64,000 bases of DNA from Microcoleus sp. bin48.metabat.b7b8b9.023 (GTDB taxonomy: Bacteria > Cyanobacteriota > Cyanobacteriia > Cyanobacteriales > Microcoleaceae), in NCBI RefSeq assembly GCF_013299185.1, contig NZ_JAAFKG010000032.1, positions 1-64,000 of the forward strand. The letters run 5' to 3'. The notes beneath the pieces are model-generated. The model was given only the letters and a program-made list of their open reading frames with translations, was not told the DNA's origin and did not search any database. The position numbers were made by a program, and so were the translations under genes. Within the stretch, counting starts at the first letter, position 1. Every line of letters starts with the position of its first letter. Below, piece by piece: positions 54,609 through 63,678 of the stretch.

Positions 54609-55460
54609 CTAACCAACCACCTCAAAATCCTGATAAAAAACCTGCCAATTCTCCTTACCTTCCAAATAACTCCACAACTGAGAAAGCCGCGTCTCATCCC
54701 AAGTCGGTGCGTGGTTATCATCCCGCAAATCCAACCAATCAAAATCTAAATCTTCATCCAACACAATCCCGACAAATTCCTCTTTACCCGGAGTATCAAA
54801 ATTAATCCATCCGTTACTCTCTTGCAAACTCGATCCATCTTGAGGTATCCACATCGGCTTACCATCAAGCTGACACTTCGGTGCAAAAGCGATCGAAGGC
54901 GTCAAAACATATTTGGTTGTCCATCCTTGATTCAGCAGCAGTAAATTCCGACTAGAATGCTGCAATTCAATTCGCATAGAATAAGCAGCCTTAACTTGAA
55001 GCTGTCGTTTCTGACGCGGCGGCGGGATGACAATTCCAAGATGGTTTTCTGGAGGCAGAAAATCAATCCACTCACAATGCTTGTCGGCTTTCTCCACCAA
55101 ACTTTGCCAAATCCACTTCATCCGCAACCAGCCATAAACTATTTTCCAAGGAGATTCTTTCGGTTTACCTCTCCCCGGTGTCAGCTTGGCAATATCAACG
55201 CCATCTGCTGCCATTTGTGGTGCAAATTTATCCTTGATTTTCTTAATCACATCGCCCAAAATTGGATTAATCGAATTTTCCGAGAAACCGCCGTTGAGTT
55301 GTTTTTTAATTAATCCAGCGATATCGGTATTTTCGAGTTGGTGATTGTCGGGATGAAACCGCAGCCGAAAGCATAATTTTTGCACATCAGATGCAGTTTC
55401 AGTAAAAATATCCGCAGCGATATCTTCAAGAAAAACTATAAATGACTTTTCCGCGTTCAT
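54609..55460 (-). CDS. Hypothetical protein, first gene of the TPR-CHAT operon (DUF4384-like C-terminus)
   Basis: 283 aa. The C-terminal half (YSMRIELQHSSRNLLLLNQGWTTKYVLTPSIAFAP, then MWIPQDG and FDTPGKEEFVGIVL) has the layout of DUF4384-type domains, which accompany caspase-like proteins. The N-terminal 110 residues (MNAEKSFIVFLEDIAADIFTE) match nothing I know. It lies 86 bp upstream of the small gene and is co-directional with the CHAT gene, forming a putative three-gene operon. I infer a sensor or regulator role for the CHAT protein. The domain call is by eye only. Confidence 0.6.
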   Translation of the reverse strand: MNAEKSFIVFLEDIAADIFTETASDVQKLCFRLRFHPDNHQLENTDIAGLIKKQLNGGFSENSINPILGDVIKKIKDKFAPQMAADGVDIAKLTPGRGKPKESPWKIVYGWLRMKWIWQSLVEKADKHCEWIDFLPPENHLGIVIPPPRQKRQLQVKAAYSMRIELQHSSRNLLLLNQGWTTKYVLTPSIAFAPKCQLDGKPMWIPQDGSSLQESNGWINFDTPGKEEFVGIVLDEDLDFDWLDLRDDNHAPTWDETRLSQLWSYLEGKENWQVFYQDFEVVG

Positions 55461-55840
55461 AAAATACCTCCGAGTGGGTTCAATAATTTTTTACCAAAAC
55501 CGGATTGCTGAAAGAAACCCGGTTTATCAGCCAAGATTTTGTTGTTATTTAAAGCATAGCATTCGTTTTTTAGATTGACGTGGATAAACCGCAGTTGTTA
55601 TTTAATGCTATTTAAGGTTATTTGCCGTTTAATTATCAATATTTAGATTTATAACCAAATTCGAGTTTTTTACCCCTCTATTAATCAGTCGGCGCAGGCC
55701 GACTTTGTTCGTGTAGTAGCGGTTTCAACCGCCGAGTCATCTGGATTATTTGCAGGTATTTAATCAATAAAAATATCCCATTTTCAGCTATTTTTATGCC
55801 TGTTAAAACAGTAAATATAAACAAATTAGAAGGCAAAGAA
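55461..55840. other. Intergenic region with a TCGGCGCAGGCCGA palindrome
   Basis: 380 bp. A hairpin TCGGCGCAGGCCGA-type sequence and GCGGTTTCAACCGCCG (about 55680-55740) are related to the TCGGTTGAAACCGAC motif at 3311-3328 and to GCGGTTTCAACCGCC at about 49087. No gene is evident. Confidence 0.4.
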
Positions 55841-56029
55841 ATGCTAAATACTACCCCGCGCGCCAAATTCTTAATCATAATTGCTAAAATTATCCTGCAA
55901 GTCGGTCAAATTTGTATCGATCCTTACCTGGGCTGTGCCTTCAGTATTGCGTTAATCCTTGTAGAATCGCTGATGGAGAAACAAGCAACAGCAGATGCAG
56001 GCAGCGAGAATACTGAAGAAATCCAGTAA
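55841..56029 (+). CDS. Small membrane protein, function unknown
   Basis: 62 aa from ATG 55841, with GAAGGCAAAGAA just upstream; an earlier ATG at 55796 is possible. One hydrophobic segment (AKFLIIIAKIILQVGQICI), then a second weaker one (GCAFSIALILVESLM) and a polar tail. No relative recognised and no operon partner. It could be a chance ORF, though its RBS and hydrophobic pattern favour a gene. Confidence 0.45.
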   Translation: MLNTTPRAKFLIIIAKIILQVGQICIDPYLGCAFSIALILVESLMEKQATADAGSENTEEIQ

Positions 56030-56352
56030 TACCAAATCCGGGTTAGATACTCTTGTTATGACATCTTGCACCAATGTCAATATGAGGGTTATTTGGGAGT
56101 TGTTCGTGGGGTGGAGGCGGGTTTATTTAACCTGTTTGCTACGTTTTTAACCATTGGCGAACCCGCCCATACAGAATTATTGAAAGGCGTAAAAGCTATT
56201 CGTTGAAATCGCTTTGGGGTGAAAATCGAATGTACTCTCACATTGCGATTTTTACCCCAACAGCTCAAACAAAGTGTCCTTTGCAAACTGAGAAAATAAA
56301 GGGCTTTCCAAACCTGAATTTGGTGGTATAATGCCTATTTTTACTCTGCTTT
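56030..56352. other. Intergenic region with possible decayed coding sequence
   Basis: 323 bp. On the + strand a 40-codon open stretch ending TGA near 56206 reads YEGYLGVVRGVEAGLFNLFA then TFLTIGEPAHTELLKGVKAIR and has no start codon. It may be a fragment of a lost gene but I cannot identify it. The rest shows nothing. Confidence 0.3.
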
Positions 56353-56841
56353 TTACTGAGTGAAAGTAAAACGACCGTCCACTTTTTCTCCCTTAATATC
56401 CGCATTCACCTTCACAGGATACTGACCTGGATCTTTGCCGGGAAATACAACAGCATAATGTTTGCCTTCAGGATCGTATTTGAGAGCTAGGGTTTGTTGC
56501 TTTCCACTCGGCAACTGCACTTGTGCTGACACTTTTGCATCAGGAACTGGTTCCTTTTTATCGCCTTTTTGCAGGTACAAATCTAAGTGAGTTCCAGTAG
56601 CTTCTTTGACAGGCACAAACTCTAAATGGTAAGCTCCAGCATTGACAACTTGACCGCCTTTAGCTCCTTTTGCAGCAGCAGCAGGATCGGCGGCGGGAGC
56701 GGAAGACGCAGGTTGTGAAGCAGCAGGAGGGGGTGTGGGAGTGATTTTTGTATCGTTTGCTTCGTCGCCTTTACCGCAAGCTCCCAAAAATAGCAATCCG
56801 ACACTGCCGAGAATAATTAAACTTGATTTGATCGTTTTCAT
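56353..56841 (-). CDS. Lipoprotein of the RND metal-efflux operon
   Basis: 162 aa. Signal peptide with lipobox LFLGACGKG (lipid Cys about 22). A Pro/Ala-rich linker follows, then a beta-rich domain (NAGAYHLEFVPVKEATGTHLDLYLQKGD; YAVVFPGKDPGQYPVKVNADI). Such small lipoproteins accompany CzcCBA-like pumps and may bind metal or the adaptor. It lies 102 bp downstream of the pump gene in the same direction. Confidence 0.7.
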   Translation of the reverse strand: MKTIKSSLIILGSVGLLFLGACGKGDEANDTKITPTPPPAASQPASSAPAADPAAAAKGAKGGQVVNAGAYHLEFVPVKEATGTHLDLYLQKGDKKEPVPDAKVSAQVQLPSGKQQTLALKYDPEGKHYAVVFPGKDPGQYPVKVNADIKGEKVDGRFTFTQ

Positions 56842-56943
56842 GTGCTTGACTCTTTGCGGACAATTATTCGTAAATTATGGCATTTTAAAACAGGGCGTCA
56901 AGGAAAATTATCAAAAATTATTCAGCAACAGCCATAATCGTTG

Positions 56944-59900
56944 CTAAAAAGTAGTTAAATGAGTTCTTTTATCTTCAGCAACAGGCTGAGGTTCTTGAGG
57001 GCGTAAGAATTTCCCAAATTGAGCATACAAGGCTGGCAAAACTAACAGAGTTAACGCCGTAGAAGTAAACAATCCTCCTAAAACTACGATCGACAAAGGT
57101 TGTAATATTTCTTTTCCCGGCCCGCCTTCTAAGACTAACGGCGCTAAACCTAAAGCTGAAGTTGAAGCAGTCATCAAAATAGCGTTAAGCCGTTCCATAG
57201 ACCCTTTAATAATAGCTTCTTGAAAAGCCATTCCTTCAGCAAATTTAGTATTGTAGTTGTCTACTAACAACAAGCCGTTGCGGGTAGCTACGCCGAATAA
57301 TGTGACAAAGCCAACCAGGGAAGCTACGGAAATTATACCGCCAGTCAAAGCTACAGCAATTACTCCTCCCACTAATCCGATCGGCAAATTGATCATAATC
57401 ATCGCAGTTGAAGCGATCGACTTAACTGACAAGTACATCAAGACGGTAATGACCAAAAAGGCGATCGCGCTAAACACCATAATATTCTGCGAAGCCCTTT
57501 GTTCCGCCTCAAATTGACCGCCGTACTGGATAAAATAACCAAACGGTAACTGCACCTCCCGTTTGACTTTAGCTTGAATTTCATTCACGAGCGATCGCAA
57601 ATCCCTACCTTTCGCATTAGCCGCCGCCACAATCAACCGAGAAACATTCTCGCGGTTAATCGTATTTGGGCCCGTACCGTATGTCACAGTCGCCACTTGC
57701 GCCAGGGGAATTTTATTACCGCTGGGGGTATCAACCAACAAATTTTGAATAGTTTCGAGGTTGTTTCTGGCTGACGGCTGCAACCACACAACCAAATCAA
57801 AAGTTTGCTGTGCTTCCAAAACTTGAGAAACAATTTTGCCATTTAAAGCTATTTCGATGATTTCCGAAAGTTCTCCAATTTTCAAACCATATCTACCCGC
57901 AGCTTGACGGTTAAACTTAATTTGAATTTGCTGCACCGGCACCTGGGGTTCGAGTTGTAAATCCACAATTCCCTTAACTGTTTTCATTTGCGCTTCAACT
58001 TGAGCACCGAGGCTGCGAAGTTGATTCAAATCCGGGCCAAATATTTTTACAGCAATCTGACTTCTGACACCAGACAAAACCTCATCCATCCGGTGAGAAA
58101 TAAAGCCTCCGATATTTGGTGCAACTCCCGGCAATTTCGCAAATTCCTGCCGCAAAAATTCCAAAGTTTTTGACCTATTTTTCATCCCTTCCTCGCTCAA
58201 ACCGATGTCAATGTGAGCCAAATTTACTCCCGCAGCATCGGCATCACCCGGAGCTCTGCCCGATCGCACTTGCACGTATTCAAACCGGGTATCATTTTTA
58301 AGTGCATCTTCCATCGCAAAAGCCGCACTATCCGTCGCCTCCAAAGACACGCCCGGATAAAGCAGAATCGTATTCACCAAAGTTTGCTCCTGAAACTCCG
58401 GCAAAAACACCCGTCCAAAGGAAGGCAAAATAACTAATGCAGCCACCATGCTAGCAGCAGCAAAAGCTAAAACAATTCCCGAATAGCGCATTGACAGCCG
58501 GATACAATAATGATAAATATGCTTGCAAAATCTCGGCAACCAAGGTTCCTGGGAAGTCATGCGTTTATTTGGCAATAAAATAGCACAAAGCGCCGGAGAA
58601 ACAAACAGCGATTCCAGACTAGAAATCACCACAACCACCAAATAAGTAATTCCCATCGGCGTAAAAATTCGACCTTCTACACCTGGCAAAGTAAAAATTG
58701 GCGAAAACACAACGATGCCAATGATAGTGGCTCCAATTAACGAATCGCGCACCTCTTGACTGCCGTCAAAAATCACATCCATCACCGGGCGTGGATGCCC
58801 AGAAGCCTTATTTTCTCGTAAATTGCGGTAGGTATTTTCAGCATAAACAATCGCATCGTCGATCGCAGTGCCGATCGCCACCGACAACCCCCCCAAAGTC
58901 ATCGTATTCAATCCCAGCCCCAGCCAATACATCGCCAGCAGCCCGAACAGCCAAGTTAGGAAGAAATCGAGCAAAACTACCGTCAGAGTGCGCCAATTCA
59001 TCAAAAACGGGATTAGAATCACGGTGACAATAATGCTACCTTCAATTAAAGCCGATCGCACATTCTCCACCGAAGAATTGATATACTCTTCCTGCCGGAA
59101 AGTCACAGTCACCTTAATATCCTTAGGTAAAGCTTGCTGTACCTCAGCCATTGCCGCCTCAACCGCCTTCGTTACCGTCGGAGTATCAGCAACCGGCTGT
59201 CGGTTTACCATCACAATCACAGCTTTCTTGCCGTTAAAACTGCCGTTTCCCCGCTTGATTGCTGCACCAATTTTGACATCCGCAACATCACCAATTCTGA
59301 CGGGTATTCCTTCGCGAGAGGCGATCGCAGATTGCTGCAAATCTGCCACAGACTCAATCCGCCCTACACCCCGAATTAACGTTTCTTTGTCTGGCGTAAT
59401 TAAATAGCCTCCCGGTGCGTTAACATTGGCAGCTTTCGTCGCTTCTGCAACTTGCTGCAAGGAGATATTAAAAGCTTTTAATTTAGCAGGTTCTACTAAT
59501 ACTTGATACTGCCTTTGTTCGCCACCGTAAGCCACCACTTGAGCAACACCAGTCACTGCTAAAAGGCGATTTGTGACTTGCCAATCAATCAAACGGCGGA
59601 CTTCCATCAAAGGAGTAGTTTCTGATGTAAAAGCATAGGTAATTACCAAACCAACCGGAGAAGTAGTCGGAGAAATTTGTGGTGTTTCTACTCCAGCCGG
59701 GAGTTTGCTTTGAGCTTGTTGCAACCTTTCCGTTATTAATTGGCGGGCTTGGTATATGTTAGTTCCCCAATCAAAGATTACCTTAATCGCAGAAAGACCG
59801 ACAGCCGAAGACGATCGCACTGCTGTTACTCCCGGAGTTCCATTAATCGCACTTTCGATCGGGAGTGTTACTAAAGACTCGATTTCTTCCGGTGCGAGGC

Positions 59901-60063
59901 CCGGTGCTTCCGTCTGAATTTCGACTTGCGGCGGCGCAAAAGGTGGGAAGACATCAAGGGACATTTTGGGGATAATATATAATGTCCAAAGACTAATAAT
60001 AATGGTGGCGAGAACGACTAGCCAACGGCGGTTGATTACCCATCTCAGAATAGTGCTGAACAT
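56944..60063 (-). CDS. Heavy-metal RND efflux pump (CzcA/CusA family)
   Basis: 1039 aa with 12 expected membrane segments and two large periplasmic loops. The heavy-metal (HME) signature is GTAIDDAIVYAEN in TM4, where the Asp and Glu residues form the proton relay. LPIESAINGTPGVTAVRSSS and VGFVTLFGVATRNGLLLVDN are typical landmarks of CzcA/CusA. It exports divalent cations or Cu+/Ag+ through a tripartite complex with the upstream adaptor. No TolC-type outer membrane protein is in the window. Substrate metal is not certain. Confidence 0.92.
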   Translation of the reverse strand: MFSTILRWVINRRWLVVLATIIISLWTLYIIPKMSLDVFPPFAPPQVEIQTEAPGLAPEEIESLVTLPIESAINGTPGVTAVRSSSAVGLSAIKVIFDWGTNIYQARQLITERLQQAQSKLPAGVETPQISPTTSPVGLVITYAFTSETTPLMEVRRLIDWQVTNRLLAVTGVAQVVAYGGEQRQYQVLVEPAKLKAFNISLQQVAEATKAANVNAPGGYLITPDKETLIRGVGRIESVADLQQSAIASREGIPVRIGDVADVKIGAAIKRGNGSFNGKKAVIVMVNRQPVADTPTVTKAVEAAMAEVQQALPKDIKVTVTFRQEEYINSSVENVRSALIEGSIIVTVILIPFLMNWRTLTVVLLDFFLTWLFGLLAMYWLGLGLNTMTLGGLSVAIGTAIDDAIVYAENTYRNLRENKASGHPRPVMDVIFDGSQEVRDSLIGATIIGIVVFSPIFTLPGVEGRIFTPMGITYLVVVVISSLESLFVSPALCAILLPNKRMTSQEPWLPRFCKHIYHYCIRLSMRYSGIVLAFAAASMVAALVILPSFGRVFLPEFQEQTLVNTILLYPGVSLEATDSAAFAMEDALKNDTRFEYVQVRSGRAPGDADAAGVNLAHIDIGLSEEGMKNRSKTLEFLRQEFAKLPGVAPNIGGFISHRMDEVLSGVRSQIAVKIFGPDLNQLRSLGAQVEAQMKTVKGIVDLQLEPQVPVQQIQIKFNRQAAGRYGLKIGELSEIIEIALNGKIVSQVLEAQQTFDLVVWLQPSARNNLETIQNLLVDTPSGNKIPLAQVATVTYGTGPNTINRENVSRLIVAAANAKGRDLRSLVNEIQAKVKREVQLPFGYFIQYGGQFEAEQRASQNIMVFSAIAFLVITVLMYLSVKSIASTAMIMINLPIGLVGGVIAVALTGGIISVASLVGFVTLFGVATRNGLLLVDNYNTKFAEGMAFQEAIIKGSMERLNAILMTASTSALGLAPLVLEGGPGKEILQPLSIVVLGGLFTSTALTLLVLPALYAQFGKFLRPQEPQPVAEDKRTHLTTF

Positions 60064-60203
60064 TTAATAATTTGGTAATTGGGCATTGGGCATTGGGCAT
60101 TGGGCATTGGGCATTGGGCATAGGGCATTGGGCATAGGGCATTGGGCATAGGGCATTGGGCAAACAGGGCATTGGGCATTGGGCAAACAGGGCATTGGGC
60201 ATA
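60064..60203. repeat. Heptanucleotide repeat (GGGCATT)n with variants
   Basis: Twelve or more GGGCATT/GGGCATA units interrupted by GGGCAAACA. They lie between the pump gene and the adaptor gene, separating two genes that would normally be adjacent. Same heptamer as at 19196-19238. Confidence 0.88.
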
Positions 60204-60259
60204 GGAAAAATGCTATCCGTGTATCCGTGACTTCTGTGTCGTGCTGTTGGTAATTAACT

Positions 60260-62245
60260 TTATTTTAAGCTCTTAATTTCTGACTCTTGATTGTTAACGT
60301 GATGGTTGTCATTCTGTAACGGCAATTCATCTGTTAGCACCAGTTCAGAGGTTGAAAAGCTATTGTTGGCGGCATGATGTTGAGCTGCTGCTAAGGTTGG
60401 GAATTTGCGATCGCGCCGATGGCCCCAGAAAGCGCCGGCTGTGAAAGTCAAGGATGCGATCGCAATTCCTCCCCCAATTCCCGCCCACCATAAAGACACA
60501 GGCAAATTATTAAAGTTAACCTCTGTTACCTTAGGACTTACCTCTTTCTTTTCCTCACTGGTTGATGGCTTGCTACCGCCTCGCAGAGATTGGGCGTAAA
60601 GTTGAGGCGCGCGCTGGGTTACAATCAAATCTCCATCGAATAAACCGCTCTTAATTTCTACTAAATCCCCGGCAGTTTGACCGACTTCAATGTCAACAGC
60701 TTGATACGCATCACCATTCTGGACGTAAACGGTTTTTTTACCGCTAACATCTACTACTGCTGTACTCGGAATTGCTAAAACATTAGTAACATTTTTGCTG
60801 GTTAAAATTTCCAACTCCGCAAACAGTCCCGGCTTTAACTCGCCGTTACTATTATCTAATTCTGCTTTGACTGGTACAACCCGCGTTTCTCCTTGCACGG
60901 ATGAGCCAATTAAGGTGATTTTTCCCTTGAAAATACGATCGCCCAAATTAGCAACTTTCACCCTGACTTCCTGGCCCTGTTTTACCTGATTCAGGTCTTT
61001 TTCGTAAATGTTGGCGGTAGCAAAAACCCGGCTGTCATTTAAGACACTCATCAACGGTTTTTCAGCGCTTACAGACTCTCCTTGGGTGATGGCGCGATCG
61101 GCGATCGTACCAGAAATCGGAGCAATTACGGTGACAAGTCCCTGCTCGTTCGCAACAGTCCCTAATTGTTGCAGCCGCGCTTGATAAGCCGCACCGGCTA
61201 AGCGAATGCGTGACTGAGCGACTTGCACGGCAGTTTTGGCGCGTTTGACCTGATTCTCGGCTTCCAACACTTCCCGGCGGCTCTGAGCCTTGGTTAGTTG
61301 AGCTTTTGCATCTGCCACCTTGCCTTGAGAATCGCGCAATTCCCGCACGGGGAGGTCTACTTCAGCTTGTTTAATTTCGGTTTCGGCTTTGATAACTTCG
61401 GGACGGCTTTTTGCCTTCGCAACATTGGCTTTGGCTTCGGCGAAGTGGGATTGCGACTCTAGCATTGTACGCCGCGCGATCGCCCCTGATGCAACTAACT
61501 CGCGATCGCGATCGAACTTTTCTTTAGCCACAGTCAATTCAGTTTCCGCCCGCGCTATCTCTGCTTGCGCTATCTCCATCTGACGTTGATAATTTTCCTT
61601 AGCAACTTTGACAACAGAGCGCTGATTGACTAATTCTTGCTCTCGTTGGTACTGTTGAGTTGTTGCTGCTACTTGAGTTTGGGCTTGTATTATTTCTGCT
61701 TCAGAGATTTGAATTTGGCGATCGTAATTTTCTCGTGCTAGTTTCAAATCGCCTTGTGCTTGCTGCAAATCTGCCTCAGCTTCCGCTCGTTTCGAGAGAG
61801 ATTCAACGCGCAACTGTCCTAATTCTGAACTCGACAAAACCGCAATCGGTTGACCTTTTGATACTTTGTCTCCAGGCTTAACTAACAACTCTACCACTTT
61901 GCCAGCCACCGAAGCCGTCACTTCTACCTTTTGGTTGGGCAAAATTTCAATTTCTCCTGTAGTTTTGATACCGATATCTAATCGCTGGCTGGTGGCCGGG
62001 GAGACTTTAATTCCCAACCGTTTTGCTGTTTTGGCATCGACAGAAATAGCAGCAGGAGTTTGATTTGTTTCGCCGCTTTGGTGAAATTCATTGCCGTGTC
62101 CCGCGTGGGCAAAAACGGTAGTGGGATAACTCAGTAAAATTAGGCTAATAAAAGTTACCGAACAACTGGTAATAATTGCCTGAGATTGAGAATATTTGTG
62201 AAATATCATCGTTGGCATTTTCCAGGAAATGAGGTTGAGTGCCAC
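60260..62245 (-). CDS. HlyD-family membrane-fusion adaptor of the RND pump
   Basis: 661 aa in the longest form (GTG 62245). ATG codons at 62218 or 62209 are better starts, followed by a signal/anchor (AIITSCSVTFISLILLSYPTTVFA). A His-rich start (HAGHGNEFH) could bind metal. Residues 60-560 show the lipoyl half-motif (VAGKVVELLVKPGDKVSKGQP), a very long coiled coil (about 150-340, many EA repeats), the second half (VIAPISGTIADRAITQGESV), and beta-barrel/MP domains. A C-terminal membrane segment (SLWWAGIGGGIAIASLTFTAGAFWG) is atypical. It is the adaptor for the pump downstream. Confidence 0.85.
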   Translation of the reverse strand: MALNLISWKMPTMIFHKYSQSQAIITSCSVTFISLILLSYPTTVFAHAGHGNEFHQSGETNQTPAAISVDAKTAKRLGIKVSPATSQRLDIGIKTTGEIEILPNQKVEVTASVAGKVVELLVKPGDKVSKGQPIAVLSSSELGQLRVESLSKRAEAEADLQQAQGDLKLARENYDRQIQISEAEIIQAQTQVAATTQQYQREQELVNQRSVVKVAKENYQRQMEIAQAEIARAETELTVAKEKFDRDRELVASGAIARRTMLESQSHFAEAKANVAKAKSRPEVIKAETEIKQAEVDLPVRELRDSQGKVADAKAQLTKAQSRREVLEAENQVKRAKTAVQVAQSRIRLAGAAYQARLQQLGTVANEQGLVTVIAPISGTIADRAITQGESVSAEKPLMSVLNDSRVFATANIYEKDLNQVKQGQEVRVKVANLGDRIFKGKITLIGSSVQGETRVVPVKAELDNSNGELKPGLFAELEILTSKNVTNVLAIPSTAVVDVSGKKTVYVQNGDAYQAVDIEVGQTAGDLVEIKSGLFDGDLIVTQRAPQLYAQSLRGGSKPSTSEEKKEVSPKVTEVNFNNLPVSLWWAGIGGGIAIASLTFTAGAFWGHRRDRKFPTLAAAQHHAANNSFSTSELVLTDELPLQNDNHHVNNQESEIKSLK

Positions 62246-62411
62246 AGGCTTAGCGGTAGGTATTTTGCCAAAAGAAGTAAGTCAACCGAATTAACCGGAG
62301 CTACTTATTAGCATTTTTCAAGAAACGACTGCTAAGCAATGACCAAGAGCTAAAATTTATCTCCTCAACCTAGTCTTTCACTGCCAAATGAAATTAGGAT
62401 GAAATTTCGAC

Positions 62412-62606
62412 TCAGCAGCCAAAATGCCCTCCGGCTTCTAAAATACGAAGATAAGTTTTGCCTAATCCCAAGGAATTGCGATGTAGATTTTTTGCTTGTT
62501 GTGCAACTTTTTTCGCTTCAATTTCCTTTGTTAAAATGCTCATGAGTTCGTCCTTGGCTGCGTTTGATTTATAAGTTGTGTTTGATTCCAAGCTGTTCAA
62601 CATCAT
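62412..62606 (-). CDS. 64-aa peptide ending GGHFGC, upstream of the metal-efflux operon
   Basis: 64 aa from ATG 62606 or, more likely, ATG 62543 (MSILTKEIEAKKVAQQAKNL, 43 aa). The C-terminus reads YLRILEAGGHFGC, with a double Gly then His and Cys. It lies 167 bp upstream of the adaptor, in the same direction. It could be a leader or regulatory peptide, a metal-binding small protein, or a modified peptide precursor with a Gly-Gly boundary. No modifying enzyme or peptidase-type exporter is nearby. Confidence 0.5.
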   Translation of the reverse strand: MMLNSLESNTTYKSNAAKDELMSILTKEIEAKKVAQQAKNLHRNSLGLGKTYLRILEAGGHFGC

Positions 62607-62967
62607 TGAATGAATACCCTGTATATGGCTTTTTAGTGACTCTTATACTTTAGATCTAGTGCTTTTAAATTGTCTACAGTATTTTCACGTAAAAATCAAA
62701 TGATGTGAATTCAGACAACTGCTGACATCTGTCTTCCAACTAAATTACTGTTATGGGAAGGTTGTTGCCAGTCTTGTATTGGCTAGATTTCTGGCTTTTG
62801 TGAAGCAAGCATTTCTTAGACAATTGACACACTGTGATTCCTATCACTTGTTTTGTGGCTTTATGTCACATATTGCTTTGTAGAACTCATACCATTTAGA
62901 TAAAAAATTGCTACACAATCAATCATGTTGTGTTTGTTGATAAAACCATTGCGATCGGGTGCGGATC

Positions 62968-63111
62968 CAGGGCTATTTCATTCTTTGTAGGGGCAATCCC
63001 ACGCCAGGTTGCCCCAATTCCTGAAATGCTTGCAAATCATCGATAAGGAGGGTAGGCACGGGGGCACTACCCCTACAAAACCCTGGTTTCCCTGAGAATG
63101 AAATAGCCCTG
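62968..63111. mobile_element. Non-autonomous element with 16-bp TIRs and 10-bp target duplication
   Basis: Perfect terminal inverted repeats CAGGGCTATTTCATTC (62968-62983) and GAATGAAATAGCCCTG (63096-63111) enclose a nested GTAGGGGCAATCCC...ACTACCCCTAC palindrome. GGTGCGGATC occurs directly on both outer flanks (62958-62967 and 63112-63121), a 10-bp target-site duplication. This is direct evidence of transposition by a MITE. Confidence 0.93.
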
Positions 63112-63212
63112 GGTGCGGATCTGTTGAATTGTCGATATGTACCTAGGGCGCCGGTTCAGTAAAAGAAATTGACACTAGCGACATAGTATGTATGTTGATG
63201 TAGACCTTAACC

Positions 63213-63278
63213 GGGCGTTGCATGAGGGCAAAAAAATGGTTGGCGATCGCGATTTATTGTCGCCCTCATGCAACGCCC
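63213..63278. repeat. Inverted repeat with perfect 17-bp stem
   Basis: GGGCGTTGCATGAGGGC (63213-63229) is exactly complementary to 63262-63278. The 32-bp loop contains a GCGATCGCGA HIP-type site. Likely a structured palindromic element. Confidence 0.85.
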
Positions 63279-63361
63279 CCTAGGTGATACATATTTCGTT
63301 CTTTTTGTCAAGACATTCTACTGTACCCACGCTCTAGGGATTGTTGGTGGCGACACACCCT

Positions 63362-63405
63362 ACTACCAATTACCAATTACCAATTACCAATTACCAATTA
63401 CCAAA
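63362..63405. repeat. Heptanucleotide repeat (CAATTAC)n
   Basis: About six perfect CAATTAC/CCAATTA units. Same heptamer class as at 48922-48957 (reverse complement) and at the junctions of the Rpn triplication. Confidence 0.88.
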
Positions 63406-63406
63406 C

Positions 63407-63512
63407 ATATAGCCTTTATTAAAAAGATGAGCTACAACTGACAGCTTACATAACCCTTAAATTCTTAGGGCTAAAGCCCAACAACGTACCTCATCTTTTA
63501 GACGAAGGCTAT
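63407..63512. mobile_element. MITE-like element, family C, copy 3
   Basis: Starts ATATAGCCTTTATTAAAAAGATGAG and ends CTCATCTTTTAGACGAAGGCTATA, a clear inverted pair. The centre has AGGGCTAAAGCCCAACAACGTACC, linking it to the 45298-45366 palindrome. Confidence 0.65.
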
Positions 63513-63678
63513 AATTTTTTTATTTCCGGCTGTTTCGACTTTTTAAAAGCACCTTCAGCCATCACTAAAATTTGTTCGTGCTGGGGAACGATCGCACTAT
63601 TTGAAGATACAAGGGGCGGGTTAAGCAAGCCAACTTCCAGACAACAGATAATTCCCGTACAAAACCCGCCCTCTTAAA

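Larger units (their letters stand above)
62607..63678. other. Gene-free repeat region
   Basis: A 1072-bp stretch with no convincing ORF. It contains the 144-bp element with TSD (62968-63111), a 17-bp-stem inverted repeat (63213-63278), a CAATTAC heptamer run (63362-63405) and MITE C copy 3 (63407-63512). Confidence 0.75.

Noticed and set aside
56089-56286. 65-aa ORF on the minus strand
   Set aside because: No RBS, no recognisable features, and the opposite strand looks more like a decayed gene fragment.
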